NCBI RefSeq assembly: GCF_947494055.1
Contig: NZ_CANLTR010000022.1
Coordinates: 1-45,000 of the forward strand
Length of the DNA: 45,000 bases
Source: an uncultured Jannaschia sp.
Lineage (GTDB): Bacteria; Pseudomonadota; Alphaproteobacteria; Rhodobacterales; Rhodobacteraceae
Direction: 5' to 3'
Numbering within the stretch: position 1 is the stretch's first letter; each line of letters begins with the position of its first letter. A program made the translations under genes and the position numbers. The notes beneath the pieces are model-generated. The model was not told where the DNA came from and ran no database searches. It was given only the letters and a program-made list of their open reading frames with translations. This document shows, one piece after another, positions 25,277 to 33,797 of the stretch.

Positions 25277-28200
25277 CTAGGCACCCGGCCCGACCGGGTC
25301 AATGGCCGGCGGCAGTGCCGCGATCACCTCCTCGGGCACCTCCATCAGATGCGGCCCCTTCGTCCACAGGATGGCGAGCGTGACCGCCCGCCCGGGCCAG
25401 ATCGCCGCCGCCGCTTCCCCGTAGGCCGCCATCTGCCGCAACACGCCGTCCGGGATGTCCTCGGCGCGGTCGGGCAGGGTGGCGTTGGTCTTAAAGTCGA
25501 CGATCGTGACCTGGTCCGGCGCGACGATCAGACGATCCATCGTGCCGACGATCGCGGGTCGTGCGGCCGTCGCCGGCAGCGCGAAGGGCACTTCGGCCAG
25601 CGTGCCGGGCGCGAAGACCTGCGCGAGGTCGGGGGCGTCGAGCACGGCCATCGCTTCCGCGATCTGCGGGTCGGCGTCGAAGTCCGGCGGCAGGTCGGCA
25701 TGGGCCGCGAGGATCGCCGGTGCGCGGGCGCGCCGCTCCGCCGGGGGCAGGCCAGGCAGATGCTCGAGCAGGGCGTGGACCGCCGTGCCCACGCGCATCG
25801 CCAGTTCCGTGTCCAGACCGCTCTCGCCGGGCAGGGCCTTCGCGCCGGGCAGTTGCGACGGCGCGATGCGACCGATCGCGCGCGCGGGCTTCGGCGCGGC
25901 CTGTCCGAGCCAGTCGGGCGCCTCGGCCATCTCCACCGCGTGTACCGGTACGGGCGCGGCGGCGGACCAGTCGCCCCGTTCGAGCCGCAGGCCTCGGCCG
26001 CCCGCGAAGTCATGCGGCACGGCGTCCCACGCCGTCATCCCGGCTTCGACCGCCCGGTACCAGCTTGCATTCGGCGCGTCGCCGACCTCGCCCGCCGCGG
26101 CGACGATCAGCCAGCTCTCCGCCCGCGTGAGCGCGACGTAGAGCAGGCGGTCGCGTTCCGCGCGGGTGGCGGCCACGGCGCGCTCGTTCGCCGCGTGCAT
26201 CGCGGGCGACCAGTTCGCCTTGACCGGCATCCAGACCGGCACGCCGTCCGGCAGCCGCTCGACCCCTGACAGGGTGCGTGGCTTGCGCGTCGCGGTCTCC
26301 GGCAGGATGACGACCGGCGCCTCGAGCCCCTTCGCGCCGTGGACCGTCATCACCCGGATCGAGCCCTGGCCGCCCTGCCGCTTCAACTCGACGGCCGCCG
26401 CCTCGATCCAGCACAGGAACCCGGTCAGGCTCGGCACCTCGAGCTGTTCGTAGTCCAACGCTTGCCGCAGGAGCGCGTCGATCGCCTCCGCCCGTTCCGT
26501 GCCGAGCCGCGCCAGCAGGCGGCGGCGCCCGTCGTGGTGGATCAGGATGCGCTGCAGGAGCTCGTAGGGCCGCTCGTAGCCGGACGCGCCCAGAAGGTCG
26601 GACAGCATCGCCTCCGCCGTCCGGTCCATCCCCGTCGCGCGCAGCCGCGGCCAGAGCCGGCCCTCCCGGCCATGCGCGAGCGCGAAGATCCCGGCCTCGT
26701 CCAGATTGCCCAGCGGCGAGCGCAGCACGGTGGCGAGCGACAGGTCGTCGTCGGGCATCGCGACCCATTTCAGGAGCGCGATCAGGTCGCGCACGGCCAG
26801 ATCCTCGGTCACGACGAGCCGGTCGGCCCCCGCAAGGTCGAGGTCGCGCCGCTTGCAAGCCCGGATGATGTGATGGAACAGCGCGTCCCGCCGCTGGACC
26901 AGCACGAGGATGTCGCCCGGCTGGACCGGACGCCGGCCCGCGCCGCGCCCGACCGGCACGCGCTCCGCGATCATCGCGCTGATCCCCTCGGCCACCTGCT
27001 CGGCTAGCAGGACTTCCGCGTCGTTCGGCGCGGGCCGGTCGACGGGCTCGAACCACTCGCGGTCGGATCGGTCCTCCGTCTGCTTCGGGACAACGGGCCA
27101 GAGATCGACGCGCCCCGGCATGTCGGGGTGGAAGGCGATGTGTTCGGGCGCGTCCCCCAGTCCCCCGCCCTCGGCGAAGACGGCGTCCACGAGGTCGAGG
27201 ATCACGGGCGAGGAGCGGAACGAGAACAGGAGCGCGTGGTCCTTGAACGGCATCCCGCCCTCCGGATGCATTGCCGCGAAGGTATCGCGGATGCGTCCGT
27301 AGGCGTCGAGGTCGGCGCCCTGGAAGGCGTAGATCGACTGCTTGCGGTCGCCGACGACGAAGATCGTGCGGTGCGCGTCCGGCCGCGCGCCCTGACCCGC
27401 GCCGAACTCGGCGGCGAGCCGGGTGATGACCTCCCACTGGTCCGGCGAGGTGTCCTGCGCCTCGTCCACGAGGATGTGGTCGATCCCGCCGTCGAGCTTG
27501 AAGAGCACCCATTGCGCCATCGAGGAGGTGGAGAGCAGGTGCCGCGCCCGGGCGATCTGATCGTCGAAGTCGAGCCAGCCGCGCGCCGCCTTCTCCGCCG
27601 CCACCCGTTCGATGAAGGCGGGCGCGAACGCGTGCAGCGCCTCGGTCTGCGCCAGCGCCTCCAGCGCGGCGATACGGGTCACGCCATCGGCGATGCGGGT
27701 CGCCAGCTCGGTGTAGATCTCGACCAGGTCCCCGTGGTCGCCGGCCAGCACCGCCTTCGGCCAGCGCCCGGTCGAGCGCGGCGCGTCGGCGCTCGTCAGG
27801 CAGGCCGCGCGGAGTTGGTCGAACCGGTCCCGCGGCGCGCTGTCGAGCGCCGCGTCGAGTGTCTCGACGATTCCCGCCAGCGTCTTGCCGGGGGCCGTCC
27901 GCGCGCCGTCCAGGAAATCCACCATCAGTTCGCGCGTGGACGGGCCGAGGACGTCGGCCAGAACCTCCTCGGCATCGCGGTCGGCGATGCCCAGGGCCGG
28001 GCGCAACGCCTCGACGGACATCGCCGCGAAACCGGGGCCGAGCCGGGCCACCGCGGCAAGGAACTCGGTCGGCTCGTTCCCCGTCAGGCGGCGGGCGACG
28101 CCGTCGACCAAGGGTTGCGTCGCCGGGTCAGCCGCCATCGCGTCGAGAACCTCGGCGTGCAGCCGCGCGGTCGCGATCTCGTCCATCTCCGAGAAGTTCG

Positions 28201-28630
28201 GCGACACGCCCGCTTCGAGTGGAAAACGCCGCAGGAGCGAGGCGCAGAAGGCGTGGATCGTCTGGATCTTCAGTCCGCCCGGCGCCTCGATGGCGCGGGC
28301 GAAGAGCGTGCGGGCGTGGCGCAGCCGCTCGGGCGAGATCGTGCCGCGCGCCGCGCCGAGCCGGGTGATCGCCGCGCGAAGCGCGTCGTCGGGCAGCATC
28401 GCCCACTCGCTCAGCCGCTTGAACAGGCGGTTCTGCATCTCGCCCGCCGCGGCCTTGGTGTAGGTGAGGCAGAGGATGCGCTCGGGCGACGTCCCCTCGA
28501 GCAGGAGCCAGGCGACGCGGTCGGTGAGGACCCGCGTCTTGCCGGAGCCGGCATTTGCGGCGAGCCAGACCGAGCCCGACGGATCGGCGGCGGCGATCTG
28601 CGCGGCACTGGCCGGGTCGGGGCGCATCAT
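25277..28630 (-). CDS. addA: double-strand break repair helicase AddA
   Basis: 1117-aa UvrD-like helicase-nuclease subunit of AddAB, the alphaproteobacterial counterpart of RecBCD. Walker A AGSGKT at 27-32, motif II VDEAQDTSPDQWEV, GDRKQSIYAFQGAD, MTVHGAKGLEAPV and LYVALTRAE appear in order. The C-terminal PD-(D/E)XK nuclease has VTIVDFKTNATLP with the catalytic Asp and Lys. The start is uncertain. ATG 28630 gives a natural N-terminus, but a GTG at 28639 overlaps the addB stop as GTGA, a common coupling arrangement, and would add three residues. Confidence 0.95.
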   Translation of the reverse strand: MMRPDPASAAQIAAADPSGSVWLAANAGSGKTRVLTDRVAWLLLEGTSPERILCLTYTKAAAGEMQNRLFKRLSEWAMLPDDALRAAITRLGAARGTISPERLRHARTLFARAIEAPGGLKIQTIHAFCASLLRRFPLEAGVSPNFSEMDEIATARLHAEVLDAMAADPATQPLVDGVARRLTGNEPTEFLAAVARLGPGFAAMSVEALRPALGIADRDAEEVLADVLGPSTRELMVDFLDGARTAPGKTLAGIVETLDAALDSAPRDRFDQLRAACLTSADAPRSTGRWPKAVLAGDHGDLVEIYTELATRIADGVTRIAALEALAQTEALHAFAPAFIERVAAEKAARGWLDFDDQIARARHLLSTSSMAQWVLFKLDGGIDHILVDEAQDTSPDQWEVITRLAAEFGAGQGARPDAHRTIFVVGDRKQSIYAFQGADLDAYGRIRDTFAAMHPEGGMPFKDHALLFSFRSSPVILDLVDAVFAEGGGLGDAPEHIAFHPDMPGRVDLWPVVPKQTEDRSDREWFEPVDRPAPNDAEVLLAEQVAEGISAMIAERVPVGRGAGRRPVQPGDILVLVQRRDALFHHIIRACKRRDLDLAGADRLVVTEDLAVRDLIALLKWVAMPDDDLSLATVLRSPLGNLDEAGIFALAHGREGRLWPRLRATGMDRTAEAMLSDLLGASGYERPYELLQRILIHHDGRRRLLARLGTERAEAIDALLRQALDYEQLEVPSLTGFLCWIEAAAVELKRQGGQGSIRVMTVHGAKGLEAPVVILPETATRKPRTLSGVERLPDGVPVWMPVKANWSPAMHAANERAVAATRAERDRLLYVALTRAESWLIVAAAGEVGDAPNASWYRAVEAGMTAWDAVPHDFAGGRGLRLERGDWSAAAPVPVHAVEMAEAPDWLGQAAPKPARAIGRIAPSQLPGAKALPGESGLDTELAMRVGTAVHALLEHLPGLPPAERRARAPAILAAHADLPPDFDADPQIAEAMAVLDAPDLAQVFAPGTLAEVPFALPATAARPAIVGTMDRLIVAPDQVTIVDFKTNATLPDRAEDIPDGVLRQMAAYGEAAAAIWPGRAVTLAILWTKGPHLMEVPEEVIAALPPAIDPVGPGA

Positions 28631-28635
28631 CCGGT

Positions 28636-31578
28636 TCACGGCCGGCCCACCGGGATCACCGTCGCGGGCTGGGTGTCGTCCCATTCGCCGTAACGGGCGA
28701 GATGGTCGTAATCCCCGTCATAGGTCAGCAAATCCGGCGCGAGCCGCGCGATGAAGGGCGTGCCGGTCGCGTAGCCCTGCATCAGCCGGACGAGCTGGTC
28801 GCGGGTCGCGTCGATCGCTTCCGCGTCGAGAGCCGCCGGCGCGACCTCGCCGTAGGTGTTGCCGACCCGCAGGTAGGCGGCCTCCTCCACCGGCAGGTCG
28901 GGCACGCCCTCGAACGCGCCGTCGGCGACCATCATCGCTTCGAGCAGGAGCTGCTTGGCATAGGCGTTCTGCTGCTTGGGGGAGGGCGGCGTGCCGGTCT
29001 TGTAGTCGTAGATCGCCACCGCGCCGTCGCGTAGGTCGATCCGGTCGGCCCGCGCGGTCAGCGTGAACCCCGCGCCCTCGAACCTGCGTCGGCCCTGCCC
29101 CTCGACGAGGAGGGGCGTGCCGAGGCCGCGACGCGTGGTTTCCGCCGCGAGGAAATCCGGAATGACGCGGTCGAACTTGCCCAGCCACATCCGCCGCATG
29201 CCGGGCCAGGGCGCCGTCTCCTCCAGCGTCGTCTCGAAGGCCCGGCGCAGGAGGTCCGCGGCGTCCGGGGGAAGGTCGCGGCCGTACAGCCGCCGGGTGA
29301 ACCGCTCCATCGCGTCGTGCACCGCCGAGCCGCGCAGGGCCGCGTCGGGGCCCTGCCGCAGCGGGGCCAGCGGACGCAGGCGAAGGATGTCGCGCGCGTA
29401 GATGTGGTACGGGTCGCGGATCAGCGTCTCGACCGCGGTGACGGAGATGCGGTCGAGACGCACCCCCGCGGGAAGCTTCGGTGCGGGCCGCGGGGCGGGC
29501 CCGGTCGGCAGGCCCGCCGGTTCGTCGAGCAGGGCCGCGACGCGGAGCCAGTGCGCGCCGCGCGCCCGCATGCCGGCGAGCGCGGTTTCCCCCTCCGCGC
29601 CGATGCCGCCCAACAGCCCGACGATCCGGTTGAGCCACCGGGCGGGCACGGTCTCCGTCTCCGCCGTGCGCGCGGCACGGCTCAGCCAGATCTCGGGCGC
29701 GGCGGCGGCCTGCTGGAAGTCGTGAGCCGAGAGGCCGACCGTCCGCTCCGGCGGGCGCAGGCCGCAGGAGCGGCGCATCGCGCGGTTGAGCCACGGGTCG
29801 GGGCTCGGCTGGGCGGGCCAGACATCCTCGTTCAGCCCCCCGAGGATCACGAGGTCGGCATGGCGCACCCGAGCTTCCAGCGCGCCCCAGATCATGATCC
29901 GGTCGGACGTGCCGTAGGTGTCGCGCACCTCCTCGCCCGAAAGCATGGTCTGGAGGATGCGGTTGAACTCCTGCGCCGGGACCGGCTCGCCGCCGCGCTC
30001 CCCGGCCCCCGCCTGTATTTGCTCGATCACACGCAGCGCGGCCTGCCCGGCGGGCCCCTCCCAGACCGCGTCTGCGGAACTGCCGGTGCCCCGGGCGGCG
30101 CGTTCGACGAGGGCGAGATGGCTTCGCGCGTGTTCGGCCAGCGGCGCCATGCGCGGCTGCGACAGCAGGTCGTCGACGAGGCCGCAGAGCCAGTGGCTCC
30201 AGACTTCGTCGGTTTCCGGCGTGGACGGGTCTTCACACCAGACCTCGATCGCGTTGCGGTTCGGAAAGGGCAGGGGGTCGCGACGCAGCAGCGCGACTTC
30301 CAGCAGGCGCGCCTGCCGCAGGTGCTCGGCCCGGTCGCCGCCGATCTGCGTGAGCGGGTGGTTCAGCAGGATCGCCAGCCCCTCGGCCTCCACCGGCCGG
30401 CCCCGCATCCCCGCGAGGTGCAGCAGAAGGCGCCCCGGTGCGCTCTGGTTGAGCGGCTGGCCGGCGGATTCGTCGGGCAGGATGTCCCAGCGTTCGAGCT
30501 GCGCGCGCACCTCCCGCGCCAACGTCCGGTCCGGCGTGATCAGCGCCGCTCGCTTGTCCTGCGCCAGCGCGTCGCGCAGGCCGCAGGCGATGGCGGTGGC
30601 CTCCGCCCCGGGCGAGGGCGCGGTCAGGAGCGTGACGTTGCGACAGGCGCCGGCGACATCGGTGAGCGCCGGCCCCTCGGCGAGCCAGGCATCGGTCGCG
30701 GGGGCGGGCCGCAGCGCGAGCGAGACGAGCGCGTTGCGCGCCGGCACGGCCGGTTGCACGCTGTCGTCCCAACGGCGGATCGCGTCGCGCGGCACGTCCA
30801 GCATCTCGAGAAGCGCGGCGTGCCTGTATTGCGGGTGGTCGTGATGCGCCGCGCCGGGCGTCAGGTCCGCCCAGGCGTCGTGCGGCATGTCGGAATCGAG
30901 CCCCGGCAGGACGACGACGCCCTGCGGCAGTGCCAGGACCTCCCGGATCAGCCGCCGTGTCGGCGCGCGCGAGGCGGTGGAGCCGGCGACGATGACCGGA
31001 TCGGTCGGCGGGGTCGCCGTCCAACGGGCGCAGAGGCGGTCGAGGGCGCGAATCTGCGCGCCGACCGGCGTCAGTTCGCCGATATGTTCGAGCCAGTTCG
31101 TCGCGATCCGCAGGAACTCGAGATTGCGCTGCCAATGCTCCGACAGATCGCCCGTCTCCATGCAGTCGAGCGCGTCGGGCAGCATCTCCTCCTCCTGCAT
31201 CTCGGAGAGCAGGGTTTCGAGACCGCAGGCGAGGTCGAAGGCGGCGGCGCGCGGCGACAGGTCGGGCCGGACGCGCAGCAGGCTTTCGACCAACTGCGTC
31301 AGTCGCAGGCGGATCGCCAGCTTGGACACGCTCGCCACCGGCATGTCCCCCGGCGGCAAGAGCGGGGCGAAATCGGTGACGAGGCCGATCTTGGGCAGGA
31401 GCGTCGCCCCGTCCGCCATCAGCGCGGCCTCCAGCCGGCGGGCCATGCGCGAGGTGTTGACCAGCACGGTGACGCGCGCCAGCGCCTCCGGCGGCGCGTC
31501 CGCCATCCGCGCGCGCAGACCGCGGGCGAGCGCGACGCTGAAATCGACGCCGAGGGGCTCGTAATAGAGGCCGTGCAT
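28636..31578 (-). CDS. addB: double-strand break repair protein AddB
   Basis: 980-aa partner of AddA, with inactive helicase-like domains and an active C-terminal nuclease. The nuclease motif is AIYDYKTGTPPSPKQQ, followed by the ending GDYDHLARYGEW seen in alphaproteobacterial AddB. The N-terminal region lacks a canonical Walker A, as expected for this subgroup. There are no cysteines in about the last 190 residues, so the iron-sulfur staple known in Bacillus AddB is absent. The start at 31578 (MHGLYYEP) shares one base with the murU stop. The apparent open frame continues upstream to 32319 but overlaps murU. Confidence 0.94.
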   Translation of the reverse strand: MHGLYYEPLGVDFSVALARGLRARMADAPPEALARVTVLVNTSRMARRLEAALMADGATLLPKIGLVTDFAPLLPPGDMPVASVSKLAIRLRLTQLVESLLRVRPDLSPRAAAFDLACGLETLLSEMQEEEMLPDALDCMETGDLSEHWQRNLEFLRIATNWLEHIGELTPVGAQIRALDRLCARWTATPPTDPVIVAGSTASRAPTRRLIREVLALPQGVVVLPGLDSDMPHDAWADLTPGAAHHDHPQYRHAALLEMLDVPRDAIRRWDDSVQPAVPARNALVSLALRPAPATDAWLAEGPALTDVAGACRNVTLLTAPSPGAEATAIACGLRDALAQDKRAALITPDRTLAREVRAQLERWDILPDESAGQPLNQSAPGRLLLHLAGMRGRPVEAEGLAILLNHPLTQIGGDRAEHLRQARLLEVALLRRDPLPFPNRNAIEVWCEDPSTPETDEVWSHWLCGLVDDLLSQPRMAPLAEHARSHLALVERAARGTGSSADAVWEGPAGQAALRVIEQIQAGAGERGGEPVPAQEFNRILQTMLSGEEVRDTYGTSDRIMIWGALEARVRHADLVILGGLNEDVWPAQPSPDPWLNRAMRRSCGLRPPERTVGLSAHDFQQAAAAPEIWLSRAARTAETETVPARWLNRIVGLLGGIGAEGETALAGMRARGAHWLRVAALLDEPAGLPTGPAPRPAPKLPAGVRLDRISVTAVETLIRDPYHIYARDILRLRPLAPLRQGPDAALRGSAVHDAMERFTRRLYGRDLPPDAADLLRRAFETTLEETAPWPGMRRMWLGKFDRVIPDFLAAETTRRGLGTPLLVEGQGRRRFEGAGFTLTARADRIDLRDGAVAIYDYKTGTPPSPKQQNAYAKQLLLEAMMVADGAFEGVPDLPVEEAAYLRVGNTYGEVAPAALDAEAIDATRDQLVRLMQGYATGTPFIARLAPDLLTYDGDYDHLARYGEWDDTQPATVIPVGRP

Positions 31579-32249
31579 CAAACCCGCGCCGCCAGCATCG
31601 CCTCCGCCGCGGCGATGCCGTCCGGCGTTCCGACATCGGCCCAGCGTCCCGGGTGGAGGACGCCATGCAGCCGCCCCCGAGCGGCCATGTCGAACCACAG
31701 GTCGCGAAGCGAGAACACCTCGCGCGAATCGTCGGCCAATGCGTCGGTCTTCACGATACCCGCTCCCGTATAGACGTGCCCTTCCGGGTCGCGCTCGAGC
31801 CTCCCACCCGCGCGCATCCCGAAGCTGCCCTTGGCCGGTCCGACGGCGCGGGACAGGGGCACGAGGAGGAGGAGTCCATCCATCCGGTCCGGCGCCCAGG
31901 CTGCCGAGAGCGTGGCGAATGCGGTCGGTCCAGTCCAGACGGCATCGGCGTTCATCGTTAACGCTGGTCCAGCGCCCAGATGCGGCAGCGCGTTGCGAAG
32001 GCCGCCCCCGGTGTCGAGCAGCGTCGGCGTCTCGTGCAGGATCCTGACGCCGCGCGGGGCGAGGTGGGCGATCAGCCGGTCCGCATGGTGATGGGCGTTG
32101 ACGACGATCGGCCGGGCGCCCGCGACCTGCTCGAGCGCATGATCGACGAGCGCCCGGCCCGCGACGTCGACGAGCCCCTTCGGTCGGTCGTCCGTGAGCG
32201 GCCGCATCCGCGTGCCGAGCCCGGCGGCGAAGACCATCGCCCCGATCAT
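31578..32249 (-). CDS. murU: N-acetylmuramate-1-phosphate uridylyltransferase (MurU-like)
   Basis: 223-aa sugar-1-phosphate nucleotidyltransferase. The N-terminal signature AAGLGTRMRPLTDDRPKGL (with G-x-G-T-R and the catalytic lysine) is at about 8-26. The DTGGGLRNAL and MNADAVW motifs and the Rossmann-like fold length fit the short MurU form without a C-terminal acyltransferase domain. Immediately upstream is an AmgK-like kinase (4-bp overlap). This is the arrangement of the Pseudomonas/alphaproteobacterial salvage route that turns recycled MurNAc into UDP-MurNAc, bypassing MurA. The family includes other hexose-1-P uridylyltransferases, so the substrate call rests partly on context. Confidence 0.85.
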   Translation of the reverse strand: MIGAMVFAAGLGTRMRPLTDDRPKGLVDVAGRALVDHALEQVAGARPIVVNAHHHADRLIAHLAPRGVRILHETPTLLDTGGGLRNALPHLGAGPALTMNADAVWTGPTAFATLSAAWAPDRMDGLLLLVPLSRAVGPAKGSFGMRAGGRLERDPEGHVYTGAGIVKTDALADDSREVFSLRDLWFDMAARGRLHGVLHPGRWADVGTPDGIAAAEAMLAARV

Positions 32250-33268
32250 TCGGCCCCCGCGTGATCGCGTCCGTGCAGCGTCCCGGCCCGCGCTTCGACA
32301 TCCGCGAGCCAGCGCGCATCCGGTTCCGGCAGCAAGCCGTCCAGAGCCCGGCGGACCGGTGCGAGCGCGGGGTGGCGAAGCTCGCGCTGCAGCGCGGCCC
32401 AGGTGGGCGGGATGAAGCGAAGATAGGAGGTCCGGCCTGAATGCAGGCAAAGACGGGTGAAGACCCGCCCGATGATCCGGAGCGAGCGCTGCACGGAGCA
32501 GATCGCGATCCGCGTGGCGGTCGTCTCGGCGTTAGCGCCGCTCGCGTCCAGATACGCGCGGGTCGCTGCGGCGACGGCCGCTTCGGCGACCGTCCGGCGC
32601 GGATCGTGGATCAGCGAGGCGAGGTCGTATTCGGCGGGCCCGCGCATCGCGTCCTGGAAGTCGAGCACGCCGATCCGGGCGGTTCCCCTGCGATCCGGCA
32701 GCCAGAGCAGGTTCTCGGCGTGGTAGTCGCGGTGGACGAAGACCTCGCTTCCGGTCAGATGCCGGTCCACGACGTCGGCCAGCGCGTCGCGAATGACGCC
32801 ACGATGCGCACGGGCGTCCGGTGCGTACCAGTCCACCACGGTCGCGGCCAGCTCGGGCATCTCGTCGAGATAGGAGGGCCGGTCCGGCGGGTCGGGGCGG
32901 TGCAGTTCGACGAGAAGCCGTGCCGCCTCGGCGTAGAGATCCGGCTCCTTTTCCGGGGATCGCGTCGCGCGTCGAGCGAGCAGGTCGTCGCCCAGATCCT
33001 CCAGAAGCAGGAGGCCGGCCTCGATGTCGCTGGCAAGGATTCCGGGCGGGGAGGCACCGTTCCGGGCCAGCCATTCCGCGATCTCGAGAAAGGGTCGGAC
33101 GTCTTCTCCGGTCTCTGGCGGTGCGTCCATCAGGATCGCACGGGCATCGCTGCGAACGAGCCGGACATAGCGGCGCAACGAAGCGTCGCCCGCGAGCGGC
33201 ACACGCGCCGCGTCTTCCCAGCCGGCTCCGTGCAGGAACGCCGTGATCTCTGTCGTGCGATCCGTCAT
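32246..33268 (-). CDS. amgK: anomeric MurNAc/GlcNAc kinase (AmgK-like, aminoglycoside phosphotransferase fold)
   Basis: 340-aa kinase of the APH/choline kinase superfamily. The catalytic loop HRDYHAEN is at 179-186 and the metal-binding DFQDA at 203-207. The N-terminal ATP-site strand includes the ILMDAP segment. In Pseudomonas and Caulobacter relatives AmgK phosphorylates the anomeric carbon of MurNAc or GlcNAc, feeding MurU. It is flanked by tsaE upstream and murU downstream with 4-bp overlaps on both sides. A role in antibiotic phosphorylation is less likely given this context. Confidence 0.87.
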   Translation of the reverse strand: MTDRTTEITAFLHGAGWEDAARVPLAGDASLRRYVRLVRSDARAILMDAPPETGEDVRPFLEIAEWLARNGASPPGILASDIEAGLLLLEDLGDDLLARRATRSPEKEPDLYAEAARLLVELHRPDPPDRPSYLDEMPELAATVVDWYAPDARAHRGVIRDALADVVDRHLTGSEVFVHRDYHAENLLWLPDRRGTARIGVLDFQDAMRGPAEYDLASLIHDPRRTVAEAAVAAATRAYLDASGANAETTATRIAICSVQRSLRIIGRVFTRLCLHSGRTSYLRFIPPTWAALQRELRHPALAPVRRALDGLLPEPDARWLADVEARAGTLHGRDHAGAE

Positions 33269-33753
33269 GCCGTCACCCCGAACGCAGGCGCCAACCGCCC
33301 GGCCAATGCCGGCTGGGCCTCCACAGACAAGTGGCGCGTGTCGCCGTCGTCGGCGGTGAAGGTCAGCGTTGCCGCGCCCGGAGGCCGATCGCGCCCCAGC
33401 CGGTCTGGCCATTCGACGAGGCAAAGCGCCTCGCGAAACGCGTCTTCGAGCCCGAGTTCGAGCACTTCGGCCGGATCGGTGATCCGGTAGAGATCGGCGT
33501 GCCAGGTCTGGAACGATCCGGTCTCGTAGGTTTGCACGAGGGTGAAGGTCGGGGACGGGACGTCCTCCGGCGGCAACCCCGCCCGCTGACGAAGGGCACC
33601 GATCAGGGCACGGGCGAAGGTCGTCTTGCCGGCCCCGACCGGACCATCGAGCAAGAGCACGTCCCCCGGGCCCAGGCATGGCGCAAGCCGGGCGGCAAAG
33701 GCTTCGGTCGCTTCCGGTGTCGGAAGGGTCAGGGCGAACGGCGCATTCGGCAT
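33265..33753 (-). CDS. tsaE: tRNA threonylcarbamoyladenosine biosynthesis protein TsaE
   Basis: 162-aa ATPase needed with TsaB, TsaC and TsaD for the universal t6A37 modification of ANN-decoding tRNAs. The P-loop GPVGAGKT is at 37-44. The family motifs VPSPTFTLVQTY (around residue 66) and HADLYRI, and the LVEWPDRLG segment, are complete. Length is normal for alphaproteobacteria. The start at 33753 lies 44 bp after the PAS protein stop, and its own stop overlaps the amgK start (ATGA). Confidence 0.95.
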   Translation of the reverse strand: MPNAPFALTLPTPEATEAFAARLAPCLGPGDVLLLDGPVGAGKTTFARALIGALRQRAGLPPEDVPSPTFTLVQTYETGSFQTWHADLYRITDPAEVLELGLEDAFREALCLVEWPDRLGRDRPPGAATLTFTADDGDTRHLSVEAQPALAGRLAPAFGVTA

Positions 33754-33797
33754 CGGCGGACGTTAGCCACGCCGTTCGTCCCCGTGCAAGGGGCGGC

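Noticed and set aside
27128-31773. Long plus-strand frames opposite addA and addB
   Set aside because: They are antisense shadows typical of high-GC genes. The opposite strand carries complete helicase and nuclease motifs.
31578-32319. Longer AddB start extending upstream to 32319
   Set aside because: The extension overlaps murU entirely and reads as low-complexity arginine-rich sequence.
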